Assembly: GCA_033032175.1 (NCBI GenBank)
Contig: CM065320.1
Span: 5,580,001 to 5,644,000, forward strand
Source: Saturnia japonica
Taxonomy: Eukaryota > Arthropoda > Insecta > Lepidoptera > Saturniidae
Length of the DNA stretch: 64,000 nucleotides
Direction of reading: 5' to 3'
Positions 23,876 to 34,870 of this stretch are shown one piece after another. Positions within the stretch are counted from its first letter, which is position 1. Each line of letters opens with the position of its first letter. The position numbers and the translations under genes were made by a program. The notes beneath the pieces were generated by a model, which saw only the letters and a list, made by a program, of their open reading frames with translations, was not told where the DNA came from and searched no databases.

Positions 23876-24873
23876 ATACTTTACTTCTTTTGAAAATAGT
23901 AAAGAAGTATAGACAACTGTCGTAAATATTGTAGGCTAAGCCAAATACAAGAATATTAAAATTTTGGTCAATTTAACGTATGTAGAATGTCATGAACTTC
24001 CAACCCTTTTAAATTTACTTCTGTACATTTTATATTCACAAAATATGTATGTATGTAAGATAATCCTACTATTAGGTCGATTAATATTCTTACCCTTTTT
24101 AAAACATTACATGGACTTGTCTACGAACACTGTAAATTATTCAGCAGTCACTCGCTTGCGGTCGGCATTTATATATGAACTAAAACGATAATCACGACCT
24201 TTTCTACCATTTAAGTAATTACTGAACGACATTCAAAGTAAGTAACAATCGAAACGGATATCAAATGTTAGTTTCTGGGAATGGCCATACTATTTACTAC
24301 AATATTATAACACGACATAAATGCTGCAGTAGTTATCGTTTAAACGAGTGATTCCAAATGGTAATACATTATTTTTAATTTTGTTATGAATATTTAGCTT
24401 CGTATGCATTTGTTACGTAGTATTTAATTTTTCCCTACCATCTCACTTGTTTAATTCTCCGGCTGATTCTGTAATACGAGATACCTAAGTGTGCCACTAT
24501 GGCAGGTGATACACGTGTTACAGAATTAACATGTCCTACCCGGATAGCTATTTCGCTGGTCTTAACCATAACTTCAACATATTGCCTGACAGAATTATTT
24601 CACTTAAAAAATGATTATGCAAATCTTAAACTGCAACATTGTATCATAAAAACTTCTCTGTTTAATCTGTCCAATATTTCAGCATTTGTCTAAAATTAAG
24701 TAAAATTGAAAAGTCAGAAAGGCAGAGTATAAATTGCATATTAATGCAATTAAAGGTAAAGAAAAAGTAAAGGACCGTACGTGGAATTCATAAATATTAA
24801 CGAGGTAGTAATGATTAGACAAGGCTAATCAATCATCTTTTGTTTTAATTACTTCATTATAAATACGAACACG

Positions 24874-25047
24874 TTAGTGTTGTTCGAAGTCCGGGAAACG
24901 ATCGCATGGTGTTTCAGACACTTTCTGTTTTATGTATACATTTGTTACAAACACATCGCTCGCATCGGCACGCCCTGTTCTGGGATCAGCTCTAGAATTA
25001 TTCACCATGGCATTTACTTCTTTATGCCACAGACGACTGTTTATCAT
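24874..25047 (-). CDS. Unassigned short open frame with protein-like composition
   Basis: From the ATG at 25047 the frame encodes 57 residues to a stop at 24874-24876. It stays open upstream for a further 27 codons to a stop just beyond 25128. It includes LWHKEVNAMVNNSRADPRTG, ADASDVFVTNVYIKQKV and ETPCDRFPDF. The composition (acidic, few Leu/Phe/Lys runs, GC in many third positions) is unlike the surrounding AT-rich DNA. No domain was recognised. It may be a decayed transposon ORF or a host exon; no convincing splice site was found at either edge. Confidence 0.3.
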   Translation of the reverse strand: MINSRLWHKEVNAMVNNSRADPRTGRADASDVFVTNVYIKQKVSETPCDRFPDFEQH

Positions 25048-25239
25048 TATATATTTCCTTAAATTTGCAGAAATTTCTTCTTTTTGTGATCTACTTTGCT
25101 CATTTTTAGATGCAGGGCAGTAAAACTTTTATGAAATCGAACATAATATATAATCTTTCGCATTTATTATATTAGTAGTATGTCAAAAAATATGACTATA
25201 GAATGCCAATTTTATGCATATTTTAATAATAGTTCTTCA

Positions 25240-26075
25240 ATAAAGACTCTCAGAATGTTTTTGCCCTTATGAAGAACCCCATAATACTGTAGGCCTGTGA
25301 GAAAGCCTTAGCAGAGAGTTCATTTCACATTCGGAGCTTTCGTAGAAGAAAACGCGTCTGAAAGTGGTCTGTCAGCCATCATTAAGATTCCTAGGTGTGA
25401 TAGTTAACTCCCTGCCGAAAGCGAGAAGTACGGTGGTGGTATTATGTCGAACATTTCATTAGACCATAACCTATTTTAGGAACGATAGAACATGCACAAT
25501 GATGCAAAGTCTCTTCTTAGACGTAAAGGTTCGATACCGCTTGTATGTTTGCAATCCTTAACGATTCTTACAGTTCGTCTATAAGCCGAGTGAAATGGCC
25601 CAAGTTGGTTGGTATCCAGGCGCTCCCCGCCCAGAGGTGACAGTAATGCTCCATATGGAGTCAAATTTGTGATTTCTGTAACTACAGTCTTTGCCTTGGG
25701 TGACACAGTGCTTGGCTCTTTAATTCATCGAAATTTTTGTACCTTCACTTGTACGACTATGTAACTACGGAACTGAACATCTCTGGAGACATCAATACCA
25801 ATAATCCTAATATACTTCGAAATGATAAGGAATGGTTTTCAGCGGTGAACGCGCAAAATTAGTGGTGTTGAATCGGACTAAATTATCCCGAAACCAATCG
25901 GAGACTGGATAATTTATTCTCCATTTCAGACACAGTTGTTCGTGACTTTCTTCCGCGACGGATTGAGGGATGTTTTCCTGGCCCGTATAAAATGCGCCTC
26001 TGGTACTATCATCTGCATAGTAATTAGTTAGTGCAATCCTAATAGCAATGAATCCCGTCAACTTGATAAACTATT
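25240..26075 (-). pseudogene. Jockey/CR1-type LINE reverse transcriptase, multiple frameshifts
   Basis: Three broken frames follow one another on the minus strand. At 26061-25807 the palm motif YYADDSTRGAFYTG includes the catalytic YADD (about 26011-26022), followed by SDWFRDNLVRFNTTNF. At 25706-25476 comes the thumb/C-terminal region with GALLSPLGGERLD, RTVRIVKDCKHTSGIEPL and RLRRDFASLCMFYR. From 25475 to 25240 the tail RFLLRKLRM and NELSAKAFSQAYSI appears in a third frame. The order agrees with the intact family, so this is one decayed insertion about 840 bp long. It is related to, but not the same as, the plus-strand LINE at 57230. Confidence 0.82.
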
Positions 26076-26197
26076 CAATTCAAAATTAAAATAAAAAATA
26101 AATTTAACTCATATTTTCGAGCCAACTTCAATAGTTGTTAAAATGGATATATCAGATATCAATATCATGGCGTTGAACAATGTGCAGAAGCGTATCT

Positions 26198-26315
26198 GGT
26201 AATCTCGCAGCACGCAAGCACGTCGAACGTGTCACGCATTACTCGCATGTTCCCCGACTAATTTCGCCCTGTTTGCTCTTGTACAACGTGTGTATTACGC
26301 TTACATGACGTATCG
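26198..26315 (+). repeat. Dispersed repeat family C, second copy
   Basis: TAATCTCGCAGCACGCAAGC, ACTCGCATGTTCCCCGACTA, TTTGCTCTTGTACAACG and ATTACGCTTACATG match the minus strand of 14875-15003. The two copies are 11 kb apart and inverted. Confidence 0.6.
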
Positions 26316-26685
26316 AGTATAAAGTTAACGAAACAAACTGTTTTGAAATAAGAAAAGTATACTCATATTAATTAATATTTTTAGTTTCTATGTAAAATAC
26401 TTAAGTTGAGTTATAACTGTCTTACCAATATAAGCACTGTGTGGATGTTGAAATATTCTGCAAATACTTATTTCTAAACAATGTTATTAAACCCAAACTA
26501 ATTTTTATAAACTTTTTGAATACCGTTTTTAAGATAATGCGATATTCATGCCGAAAAATTAAGAATTAGCATTTATTTTTTATTTTTTGTGAGGATGGGT
26601 CCCTCGTGTACCGTTATTAATTGTAAACGTTGTAAAATTATTTATTTTAATATGAAATTTCAATATCTTAAGATTATTAATTAAC

Positions 26686-26905
26686 TGCCTTATTAACCTA
26701 GTGGTCGTAAGTACGACTGCTATGCTCGAGGTTCTGGGTTTGATTCTCAGGTCGAGTAAAGTGTTATAGGGTTTCCCTATGAAATTCTCAGTAGCAGCTC
26801 GAAGTTTGGATTTGTGCCCAATTAATGACAATAGGCTCGCCTCCTACTACATGGAACCTAAAAACATACTCGACGAACACAGGCGTGATGGTTTGGTATT
26901 AAAAT
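26686..26905 (+). mobile_element. tRNA-derived SINE, copy 2
   Basis: The head TATTAACCTAGTGGTCGTAA and box B-like GGGTTTGATTCTC are followed by the same body as 1985 and 35544. Near 26875 about 30 bp present in the copy at 35544 (around TACACCTCTGCCTAACCC) are deleted, and the 3' tail is short. Confidence 0.85.
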
Positions 26906-27220
26906 AAACTTTTTTATAATATAAAATTAATCTCGTTCTTTCAGTTAGCCAAACGACACGTGTAATAAGCCCGCGTTGCTCTGATCGCAATATATTTTTT
27001 GGAATTTTCTATTTTGGTGCCTACTTTTATTTGGGTGAGCAGTCATAACATATGTCATTAGATAAGAAATAACCAGATGGCAATTATAGTACATGCATAG
27101 TTAATATATTGTACAATTAATATAGCACCTTAAAGCGTTACTTGATCTCTCATTTTATACCAATCCCAGCTACTTTGATTTCTTTTTAAATCAGTCTACG
27201 CCATGACTATGAGCAGACCA

Positions 27221-27300
27221 ATCTATCACGGCCGGCTGTCCGTCGACATTTATTAATGGAGTGCGAATAAATTTGTGGACAACAAACCGCCCGGTGCTGC
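27221..27300 (+). repeat. Left arm of an inverted repeat pair (with 29853-29938)
   Basis: ATCTATCACGGCCGGCTGTC, then TTTATTAATGGAGTGCGAAT and AAATTTGT...GGTGCTGC. The reverse complement of 29853-29938 carries the same blocks with few changes. No matching flank duplication was found, so two independent copies of one repeat are as likely as the two ends of one element. Confidence 0.65.
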
Positions 27301-27852
27301 ATCTCCTACTACCTTTCGCAACTGATCTGATGTTTTTCAAACTAATGATCATAGATATTTTTCAAATCAGAAAAATCTTTTAATTCTGGTTTTGACAAGT
27401 GTCGTGCGTTTCCCTTACAATTATGAGTCTCCCTGCTTTCTCGGATGAAACTGCGAAATTCATTACTTACCTACAAAGCCTACGCTTTTATCTCGAAAGA
27501 TGTGCTTTTGTAATCACATTACGCAAATGAGAGCTCGAAAATTCACGGTTGGTTCGAGATAAGGTCGTGATCCCGACAAATGTCTCTTACACTCCTCGAC
27601 AACTAAATCACATTTGATACGTTTGCCGACTGTGATCTGATACATGTCATTATGATTTCAAAATACAGTATTCAAATTAAGTAATAGAAAATCATAAACG
27701 TTGTCCTATCGATGATACAATGGACGTTATATTTATTGTATAAGTAGACGAAAAAAATAATTGTTTCATCATTGGTGGTATTTATTACGGCTATTGTTAT
27801 ATATTTGAAATTCTGTTGCATAGACAAAGTAAACTCAGTTAAATTGTACTCA

Positions 27853-27975
27853 TTAACATTTAGCGAGTTTGGCAGATGCGCTACGTAGGCTTGGAAAGTA
27901 ACTCCATTTCCCGTTAAGTTCTACGGCGCGGCGTTGTTTGTAGCTATAGTTTGCGTAGCATCGAGTACCTTTCAT
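27853..27975 (-). CDS. Unassigned 40-residue open frame with protein-like composition
   Basis: It runs from the ATG at 27975 to the stop at 27853. It contains CYANYSYKQRRAVELNGKW, then SYFPSLRSASAKLAKC. The region is a GC island (around 27870-27960) in AT-rich DNA. The frame is closed by a stop just upstream of the start, so if real it would be a tiny ORF or a piece of a decayed transposon. I have an impression that similar strings occur in transposon-rich lepidopteran sequence, but I cannot confirm it. Confidence 0.3.
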   Translation of the reverse strand: MKGTRCYANYSYKQRRAVELNGKWSYFPSLRSASAKLAKC

Positions 27976-28727
27976 CGCAAATACTTATATTATTGTTTCT
28001 TTTCAATTATCTGTTTGTGTTCTAGGAACGCAATCAAGCGAAGATAATTTGTTTAGTTATATCTATAATATTAATCAAATATTCGTATTTTCATAAATAT
28101 GAGTACAGATTGATTGTTAATATTTGACTGTACACTTGTAATATATATAATTTTACGAAAATACATATTTAATATCAGAATAGGCATTATTTTGTCATTA
28201 GAATAATAAACGAAGAATGATGGCGGCAGTCAAGTTCCATTCGTCACGTCGCGTCGCACTGAATTCCTGACATGGACAAATGAAATACTATTTGGTCGTC
28301 TTCTATCGTACTTATCTCACATTCATTCACAACTTATCCAATCAATAAGAAATACAAACAACTTCTCACTTATTAAAATAACCAAAAGGCTTATGTTTTA
28401 TTCAGACTAAGGAAAACCCCGATAAACCCAGCTAATTTAACTTTTAAAACTAGTGACTATTGTTCGATTCAACGCTGTTTTTTTTTTTTTAATAATGGTA
28501 GGTGTCCCTCGACTCAGAAAGCAATTAGGATTAACCTCAATCTTCACTTAAGTACGCGGATTTATATGTATCATAATGGATGCGACTGTTTTATATTCTA
28601 TATCTATTTAAATACAGCTCGTATGTTATAATTTTGTTCTGGTATATATGAATAATGTACACTTCAACCTCTCCGATTTCGGGTCACCTGTGTTTATATT
28701 TTGCAAAATTCTATCTTAATAATATAA

Positions 28728-29050
28728 GTCCGTAAGTTTCCGACTGCGCTGTGCAAAGGCCTCTTTCCAATAGAAGGTGTGGGCGTAATCACCACGCCAG
28801 GTCACGAAGTATTGGCTACTTCAAACATCGAGTAATCAACAGTTCTATATTTTTCTCACGTATAGTGGTATTACAAGAACACTTCTCAAGCGTTCTCAAA
28901 CGTCTGTCAATAGCGTTACCAATTTGAATTAGTCATTGTACGCGAATTCCGAAAAATTCCGAAAAATGTAGCTGGAGAGTTCGACCCTCCGGGCATCCAA
29001 TTGATATTTCTACAGACTAAACCAGTCAAACACCACGACTGACGAACATT
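28728..29050 (-). mobile_element. SINE family 2, copy 2
   Basis: On the minus strand from 29050: TGGTGTTTGACTGGTTTAGT (box A-like region), then GGAGGGTCGAACTCTCC (box B-like), then the body shared with 18680-18985 (ATCAACAGTTCTATATTTTT, ACTTCTCAAGCGTTCTC). It lies between the two arms of the inverted repeat pair at 27.2 and 29.9 kb. Confidence 0.72.
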
Positions 29051-29191
29051 AGAATTGACTCCAATGAATTGATACATTATTGTCTATTCATTTATTAAAT
29101 TTTATACCCACAATAATATTACGATAAAGGTACGAATAAAAATATAAAAAATGCTTTCAGATACATGAGACTGTTAGAACATGTAACAATT

Positions 29192-29515
29192 TCAATTTAG
29201 GCGAAGTGATAACTGAAGCAAGATTCCGTTTTTCAATTTAGTTAGTGTTGATAGTAAGAGCTTTACAGCTTCAGGGGAATCGTTCAACAGCGGGTTTAGT
29301 AAGGATTTTGGGATATCGAAAATGTCTTTATTCTTGACGCTTTTGCGAGAAAGATGATTGTTATTCGAATATGAAACAATATTCTGGCTTCCAATATTGT
29401 AAAGTTTTAGAGATCTCTCTGCTTGATATAATTTTGCATTTATTGTCAGAAAAAAAAAAAACAATAACATTCGAAATATTAAAAGAGTTATAAAACTCTT
29501 TTTTTCTAAATTCAT
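29192..29515 (-). CDS. Candidate small secreted protein, single exon
   Basis: The ORF has 107 codons and a true ATG (29513-29515). The N terminus looks like a signal peptide: a charged start (MNLEKK), a hydrophobic core (ITLLIFRMLLFFFFLTI) and a likely cleavage after NA near residue 27. The predicted mature part is about 80 residues, basic, with a helical-looking C-terminal half (IPKSLLNPLLNDSPEAVKLL, STLTKLKNG) and no cysteines. About 100 nt downstream of the stop, on the same strand, an AATAAA lies at about 29091-29096. Against it: the region is AT-rich, the hydrophobic core partly comes from an A-tract on the plus strand, and no homologue is recognised. It could equally be chance. Confidence 0.35.
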   Translation of the reverse strand: MNLEKKSFITLLIFRMLLFFFFLTINAKLYQAERSLKLYNIGSQNIVSYSNNNHLSRKSVKNKDIFDIPKSLLNPLLNDSPEAVKLLLSTLTKLKNGILLQLSLRLN

Positions 29516-29852
29516 ATACTATGCATATTTTCATTTATTGTGTAAAGTATTTAATTAATAATAAATAGTACATAGATACTTACTTAAAATAAAATGCAAA
29601 CATTATGTATCTATTATAGTATTTGATTATTTGTTAATTAAGTAGTGTTAGGCGCAGTAACTGTCTGATTTTAGATTTTTAATATAATATACGTAACGTA
29701 ATTGCATAAGCATCAAATTTGATCATTTTATCATAGCCAGCAGTTTATTTAAAAGCATTTAAGATCCTTCGTGAACGTTATTTCTGTACATAAAGAGATT
29801 CATAATTAAAAGTAACGTTAAAATTATAAGAAAAAATGCGTGATATTTCAAA

Positions 29853-29938
29853 AGCAGCAGCACTGCCTGTAGTAGGTACCTACAAATTTATTCACACTCC
29901 ATTAATAAACGTCTACGGACAGCCGGCCGTGATAGATA
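29853..29938 (-). repeat. Right arm of the inverted repeat pair (with 27221-27300)
   Basis: Reverse complement of 27221-27300: ATTAATAAACGTCTACGGAC then AGCCGGCCGTGATAGAT. The inner edge (GCAGCAGCACTGCC) still matches the inner edge of the left arm (GGTGCTGC). Confidence 0.65.
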
Positions 29939-31699
29939 GATGTGCACATTTTCACGGCTTCGCAGTATTTGAAAAAAAGGCGTAGTATTGAAGAGTATAG
30001 TGTAGTTACGTTTGTTATCTATAGTCGCACTTCATTAAACAATACCACAATATTAGTAAAACATTACGAAACTTTATATTTGTCGACGTTTGAAATCTCA
30101 ATATCGTGACGATATGTGTAAAAATATCACTATTCTCCAAATATCTGGAAAAGTACAGAACTACTTCAAACATCGAATATGTCCATAAGTCTTACACGAT
30201 TACGTAAGTAAGCAAACAATGTCTAAAATAGCACACATCCCCTTCTTTTAAATGATATCAGAGTGCAAAAAATAGATCACGGTTACTCTAATAATTTCGA
30301 CCCCACGTTTTATTGGGGTATACATATATGAGAGCCGTGTTCAGAAGCAGGATAGATCTGTTTTGAACTAGTAAGCGACAACAATAATAAATAATTATGC
30401 AAAAGGTAGTGTATAAACATAACAGAGACTGTAAATGCTCCACAGTGTAGTAAACCACGACATAGCTTTTCCTCGCTTACTGGCAATTACATTATTCGAA
30501 TATCGATATGAAATAATTCTATACCATACAGAAAGACAAACTAAACGAGCAGCAACACAATATATTAACAGTATTATGTTGTTAACAGTAAGAATTAAGA
30601 ATTATGTTGTTATAAGCGTAAACAAGACTATGTGAACACTACAGAATCCCGGAAAAAAATTTGAGTTCTTTTTATGCATTTACTGATCGAACTGTGACCA
30701 GCTCTTTTTTAACTTAGCTTATACTAAGATCTAGAAAATTGTAGTATGTCTATAGGTATGTAAATATTTACATAGATATTTATATTAAAAAAACTATCAT
30801 AAGTTAAAAAAAAATCACAACTAATTAGGCATATATAAGTATAAGTTAATAATTCGATTTCGTCTTCTTTACTTGGAAATTATATATTTATTCGTATAAT
30901 TATTATATTATAGTTTTTTTATGTTTTGAAATCTACAATACCAGGGCAAATTTTCGAGAATAGTTACTGAATACAGTAATAGCATTTTTACAGTATAAAT
31001 AAAATAGCCCAGTAAAAATTTCTAAATTAAAAAAGTGAAATTCCGACTTATATTTCAGAAAATCGTACAACATAGATTTAGGTAAAGTTTTAATTAAATA
31101 TGATAGACATATAAAAAACAAAATATAATAAAAGGTTGATTAGCGGTTTATCACTTTTTCAAAAACAGGCAATATTTCAAAAATCATGTATCAAAGTGTC
31201 TTTGTTATGTTTTTCTTTTTTGCAGTCAGTCAACCAATATAAATACAAACAGATACTTAAATGCAAGTTGTCGTTAAAGGCAAAAACATAGATGCCAATA
31301 GGAATGATTATTCTCGCACTGCACGGTCAACGTGATAAATGGCGCTTCCTATCGACGTTTTCTGAGCACCCGCACAGGTAATTTATAGAAGCTGGGCGTA
31401 AGTATCTCATAAGAAAATGTTTTTTTTTTTCGCAACTATGCGCTTGATAAATTTATGCCTGAGTATAGTTTGCTTCTTCTTCATTCGTTCCGGATTGACA
31501 CAAACATAACTATGTCAATGATTAATAAAAACTACATACATACGTATTTGATTTTAAATGTATTTTTTTTAAAACATGCTTTAATACACAATAATTACTT
31601 ACTTTTAAACAGCTTAAGAGATTATTTACCATTTTTATAATTCCTCCATATTTATTGTCATTACATATTCAAACTGATAAAAATATATTATTTAGTAAC
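29939..31699. other. Intergenic stretch without recognised elements
   Basis: AT-rich. Frames at 30435-30635 (+) and 30933-31121 (-) have no recognisable motif. A GC-richer patch at 31310-31380 was not identified. Confidence 0.4.
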
Positions 31700-32030
31700 T
31701 ATATCTTTATATATTCAAGGTATAGTTTAAGGTTTCTGGGGAAGGGGATTTCAAAGAGAGGTAGAGCCAGCTAAATTTCTTTGGAGATTTCTCTCTTCTT
31801 GGGACAGTCCGACTGGTGGAATACCTCCACCCTAAAGAAGATCGTAGCTTGTGTTGTGTTTCTGTGGTGAGTAGGGTTTCCAGAGCTTCTTGAGGTATGG
31901 GGTTCAAGGTCGACAACGTGCTAGTGACACCTATACCTACCTATTACAAGCGTCCATAGGTTACGGTTGCCGCTTACCATCAAGCGGGATGTATGCTTGT
32001 TTGCTAACTTTATATACATCAGTTATCTCA
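31700..32030 (+). mobile_element. 3' end of a LINE (UTR only)
   Basis: GTCGACAACGTGCTAGTGAC, then GCGTCCATAGGTTACGG, GCCGCTTACCATCAAGCGGG and ATGTATGCTTGTTTGC form the widely dispersed lepidopteran LINE terminus (TCCATAGGxTACGGTxxxCGCTTACCATCAGGCGGxxxGTATGCTTGTTTGCC). A second, shorter copy is at 35076-35141. No coding sequence remains. The minus-strand open frame across it is an artefact. Confidence 0.75.
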
Positions 32031-32812
32031 ATATCCATCAATTAGACATAAATTAAGACCAGGATCAGTCCTGTTCACAGATGGCTGCAGTAACTAAGTT
32101 AAAGAATATAGTTAAGACATCAATATCAAAGGTTTCTATGCAACAAAAAATCAAGTATCCAAGTAAATAGGAATCAGAACACACAGACAACAGTCTAAGA
32201 TCATACATTTAAATACATAACGTCGACAATGTAGAAAATGATAGTTGCGAACTTCGAACATTTTTTTTTACTTCACCCTTTCAAAGAAATTATGACGGAA
32301 ATAGCTGTAAGCTATAAAAAATTTGAATAAAAATATATGTTAAGGCCACTTCTTTGTTCGACAACAACTAAAACATACAATAAACTCTGTTGTTTGATCT
32401 AAATTATTTGTATTGAAAAATAGACTACATAACTAGGTATTTGATTTTCAATATAAGAAACTCCATAAAAACGAATACTTAGAAAAAAAGTACTTTGTAA
32501 TTATGTGTAAGTAAAATGCTGGGATATATCGAAGCGTAAACGGGGAACTGGTAAAATGTTAAAACAAAATAGATATTTCCATATTAGGAATCCCGGTCGC
32601 AGATCTGCAAGGCATTATACCGAACCAAGCCAAGAAGTCTGCTTAAGATTGTCTGTTTTATTCGATTTATAAATACTGAGGTATTAGCAATGTTCAAAAT
32701 GCTGAAAAAAATAAATTAATATAATTACATACTGAGACATATTGTTATAAAAACCAGTATAGGTATTTAAATATTTAACCCATTTAAATAAATAGTTTTG
32801 TTTATATTTATT

Positions 32813-33179
32813 AGGGTGGCGCAAAAAAATCGAACAATTTTTTTGATTCTCGTATGAAAATATGTTAATTTATTATATTTTAAGCATTATTATAGTTATA
32901 TATAGAATTTAAACTCTAAACTATCAAAATCAATAAACATAAATTTCTTTTAAAATAAGCACACTTTACAAACAATTTTTTGAGCTGAATTTGAATTTGA
33001 ATTTGACTTGATAAAAATAAAGCATAGCAAACATAATAAAAAAAAAAAACAAATATCAATTACTTTTAGAATAGGTACGAATCGAGCTGATCTTACATGA
33101 GAGCTCTTAAATAATGATAAACTAACAAATTTTGATAAGAGTCTTTAAAAAAAATTGTCAATTTTTTTGCGTCACCCCA
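32813..33179. mobile_element. MITE-like element with about 40-bp terminal inverted repeats
   Basis: The left end reads AGGGTGGCGCAAAAAAATCG then AACAATTTTTTTGATTC. The right end, on the minus strand, reads TGGGGTGACGCAAAAAAATT then GACAATTTTTTTTAAAGA. The interior (about 290 bp) is AT-rich and noncoding. ATATTTATT occurs directly before (32804-32812) and directly after (33180-33188), a 9-bp target duplication. Such a length fits Mutator-like or Merlin-type elements (8-9 bp), but the AT-rich duplication weakens the exact count. It is non-autonomous. Confidence 0.75.
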
Positions 33180-34122
33180 ATATTTATTTAGAAAATCAAA
33201 GTTCTTTTTTATAAATACAACATCTCATCAATAAGCCTAGTTTTGTATATGATTAATAAATGGTAGAAATGACAGTAGTTATCACAAATTATTCGTGTAC
33301 ATTGTGTACAATATTCGGCACGAGGCCAACATAACATTGAGTTTCACTCAGCTATTCAGGTCGGGGAAACCGCAGTCAGTTTGTTCAGAGATCGAGTTAA
33401 ACTTTTACCCAAAAAAAGTTATTCAGGTGAAAGGTCGTACTCCTATTTACAGCAGGGTTTTAATTTACGTTTCTTTTATATTCAGTATCGAGGCGAAGCC
33501 CGATTCATGGGCTTTGCAACCCTCGAAGCCTAATAGGTGTATACTAAAAACTTTATGTTTTGAACAAGTTGGTTTTAGTACAACCAATTGTGAAAGTTTC
33601 TAGTTCTTTATTATATAAACGGTACTAAATCGACTCTTTCCAGGATCCACCAATGACCTAAAATCTCCTTTACTCTGCTTATTTTTTGACGATTTTATTA
33701 TTTATATAAACAAATCTCTTTTTTAAATTATTAAAATATAACTATTGAAAAATAATGCGCTATGGCTTTTGGGTATGTTTAAATTGTAAATATAGATATT
33801 TCTCGGCATTTTTACAAAATTTGCATCACAAAAGTTTTTGAAATCTCAGGACCAATATTTTACAATATTTAACCTTATACGGTAATAAGGGTATTATAGC
33901 GCATACGGAAAGCTATGACAACACTCTATTTATTTATATTATTAAACGGAATAAAAAAATTAAGGTGAAGCATTGAGATGAGTCAGTGAGAGGAACTCTG
34001 AAACTATATGAGATAGAGAAATATTTTAATACGAAAATTATTGATAGCATAGATTGTAAGAAATAAATGCTGCTAGGAAACCCTGTATCTAAAATTAAAA
34101 TAAAATGCTGAATTTCATTATT

Positions 34123-34549
34123 TCATTTTGAAATTTTCACATTAAAAGCATTTTCTTGGGTACAAGGGTAATCAACTCTTCTAAGTAACGGTTTTGTGTT
34201 CGTTGTAGTTTCAAGAAGTGAGTTTGTTTTAACATGGTCTTTATAGCAGCTTTTAGAAATTTTAAGGTGTCGTGGCTGGTTTTGTAAATTTTCAGTTTTA
34301 ACGTAACAACAAAAGAAATAGTCTAGTGTAGTTAAATCTGGTGACTTAGTTTGTACTAATTCATTCTTGTTGAAAGTTATCATTTAAGAAGTCCGTAGCG
34401 ATTAGGTTATTGTGTGTCGGTACTCTATCTTGTTGAATATACCCCCAGACTATGTCTTCAGCCAATATTTCACGAAAGAATTGTAACAGATTTTCTAATA
34501 TTTCGATGTACATGTTGTTCAAAGGCCCATAATAAATTTTACAGAACAA
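34123..34549 (-). pseudogene. Tc1/mariner-group transposase C-terminal fragment, left arm
   Basis: The frame at 34549-34361 has NMYIEILENLLQFFREI and IQQDRVPTHNNLIATDFLND, corresponding to the second catalytic Asp motif (QQDGAPxHxxxxVxxFLN). After a frameshift the frame at 34383-34123 has SPDLTTLDYFF, with the third catalytic acidic residue (DY), and closes with LLRRVDYPCTQENAFNV, the usual Cys-containing tail. The first catalytic Asp and the DNA-binding N terminus are absent. DDE transposases of this group excise and integrate at TA sites. Confidence 0.8.
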
Positions 34550-34660
34550 AACCTTATTATGGAGAAGTCCAATTCAGCAATTACATGAAATGTAACTTGA
34601 CGTCGTATTTTCTGCATAGTCGAATTGCAACTCGAGTTCTTAAATAATAACTTCCAGATA

Positions 34661-34870
34661 TCGCCAGATTTAGCCCCATTTGATTATTTCTTGTGGGGTT
34701 ACCTTAAAGATGAACGTATGTAAAACCAGCTACGACACCGTTGAACATCTAATAACAGCTATAGAGATCTTTTTAAAGTAAATTCACCACTTAATAATAC
34801 AAAATGCAGTAACCAGATCTTTGCCTAAAAGGGTTGATTATTGTATTAATGGTAGACATTTTCAACATTT
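34661..34870 (+). pseudogene. Tc1/mariner-group transposase C-terminal fragment, right arm
   Basis: SPDLAPFDYFLWGYLKDERM starts at 34661 and is closer to the family consensus than the left arm. Stops follow at once, but NQLRHR and the tail RVDYCINGRHFQHL (in shifted frames) are still readable. Only the last 60-70 residues are represented, fewer than in the left arm. Confidence 0.72.

Noticed and set aside
33295..33603. 102-codon plus-strand frame; also ATTCGGCACGAG at 33313-33324, which resembles a cDNA-library adaptor
   Set aside because: The frame starts at GTG with no upstream ATG and has no domain. A 12-base adaptor match in one place, without vector or a transcript junction, is most simply chance.
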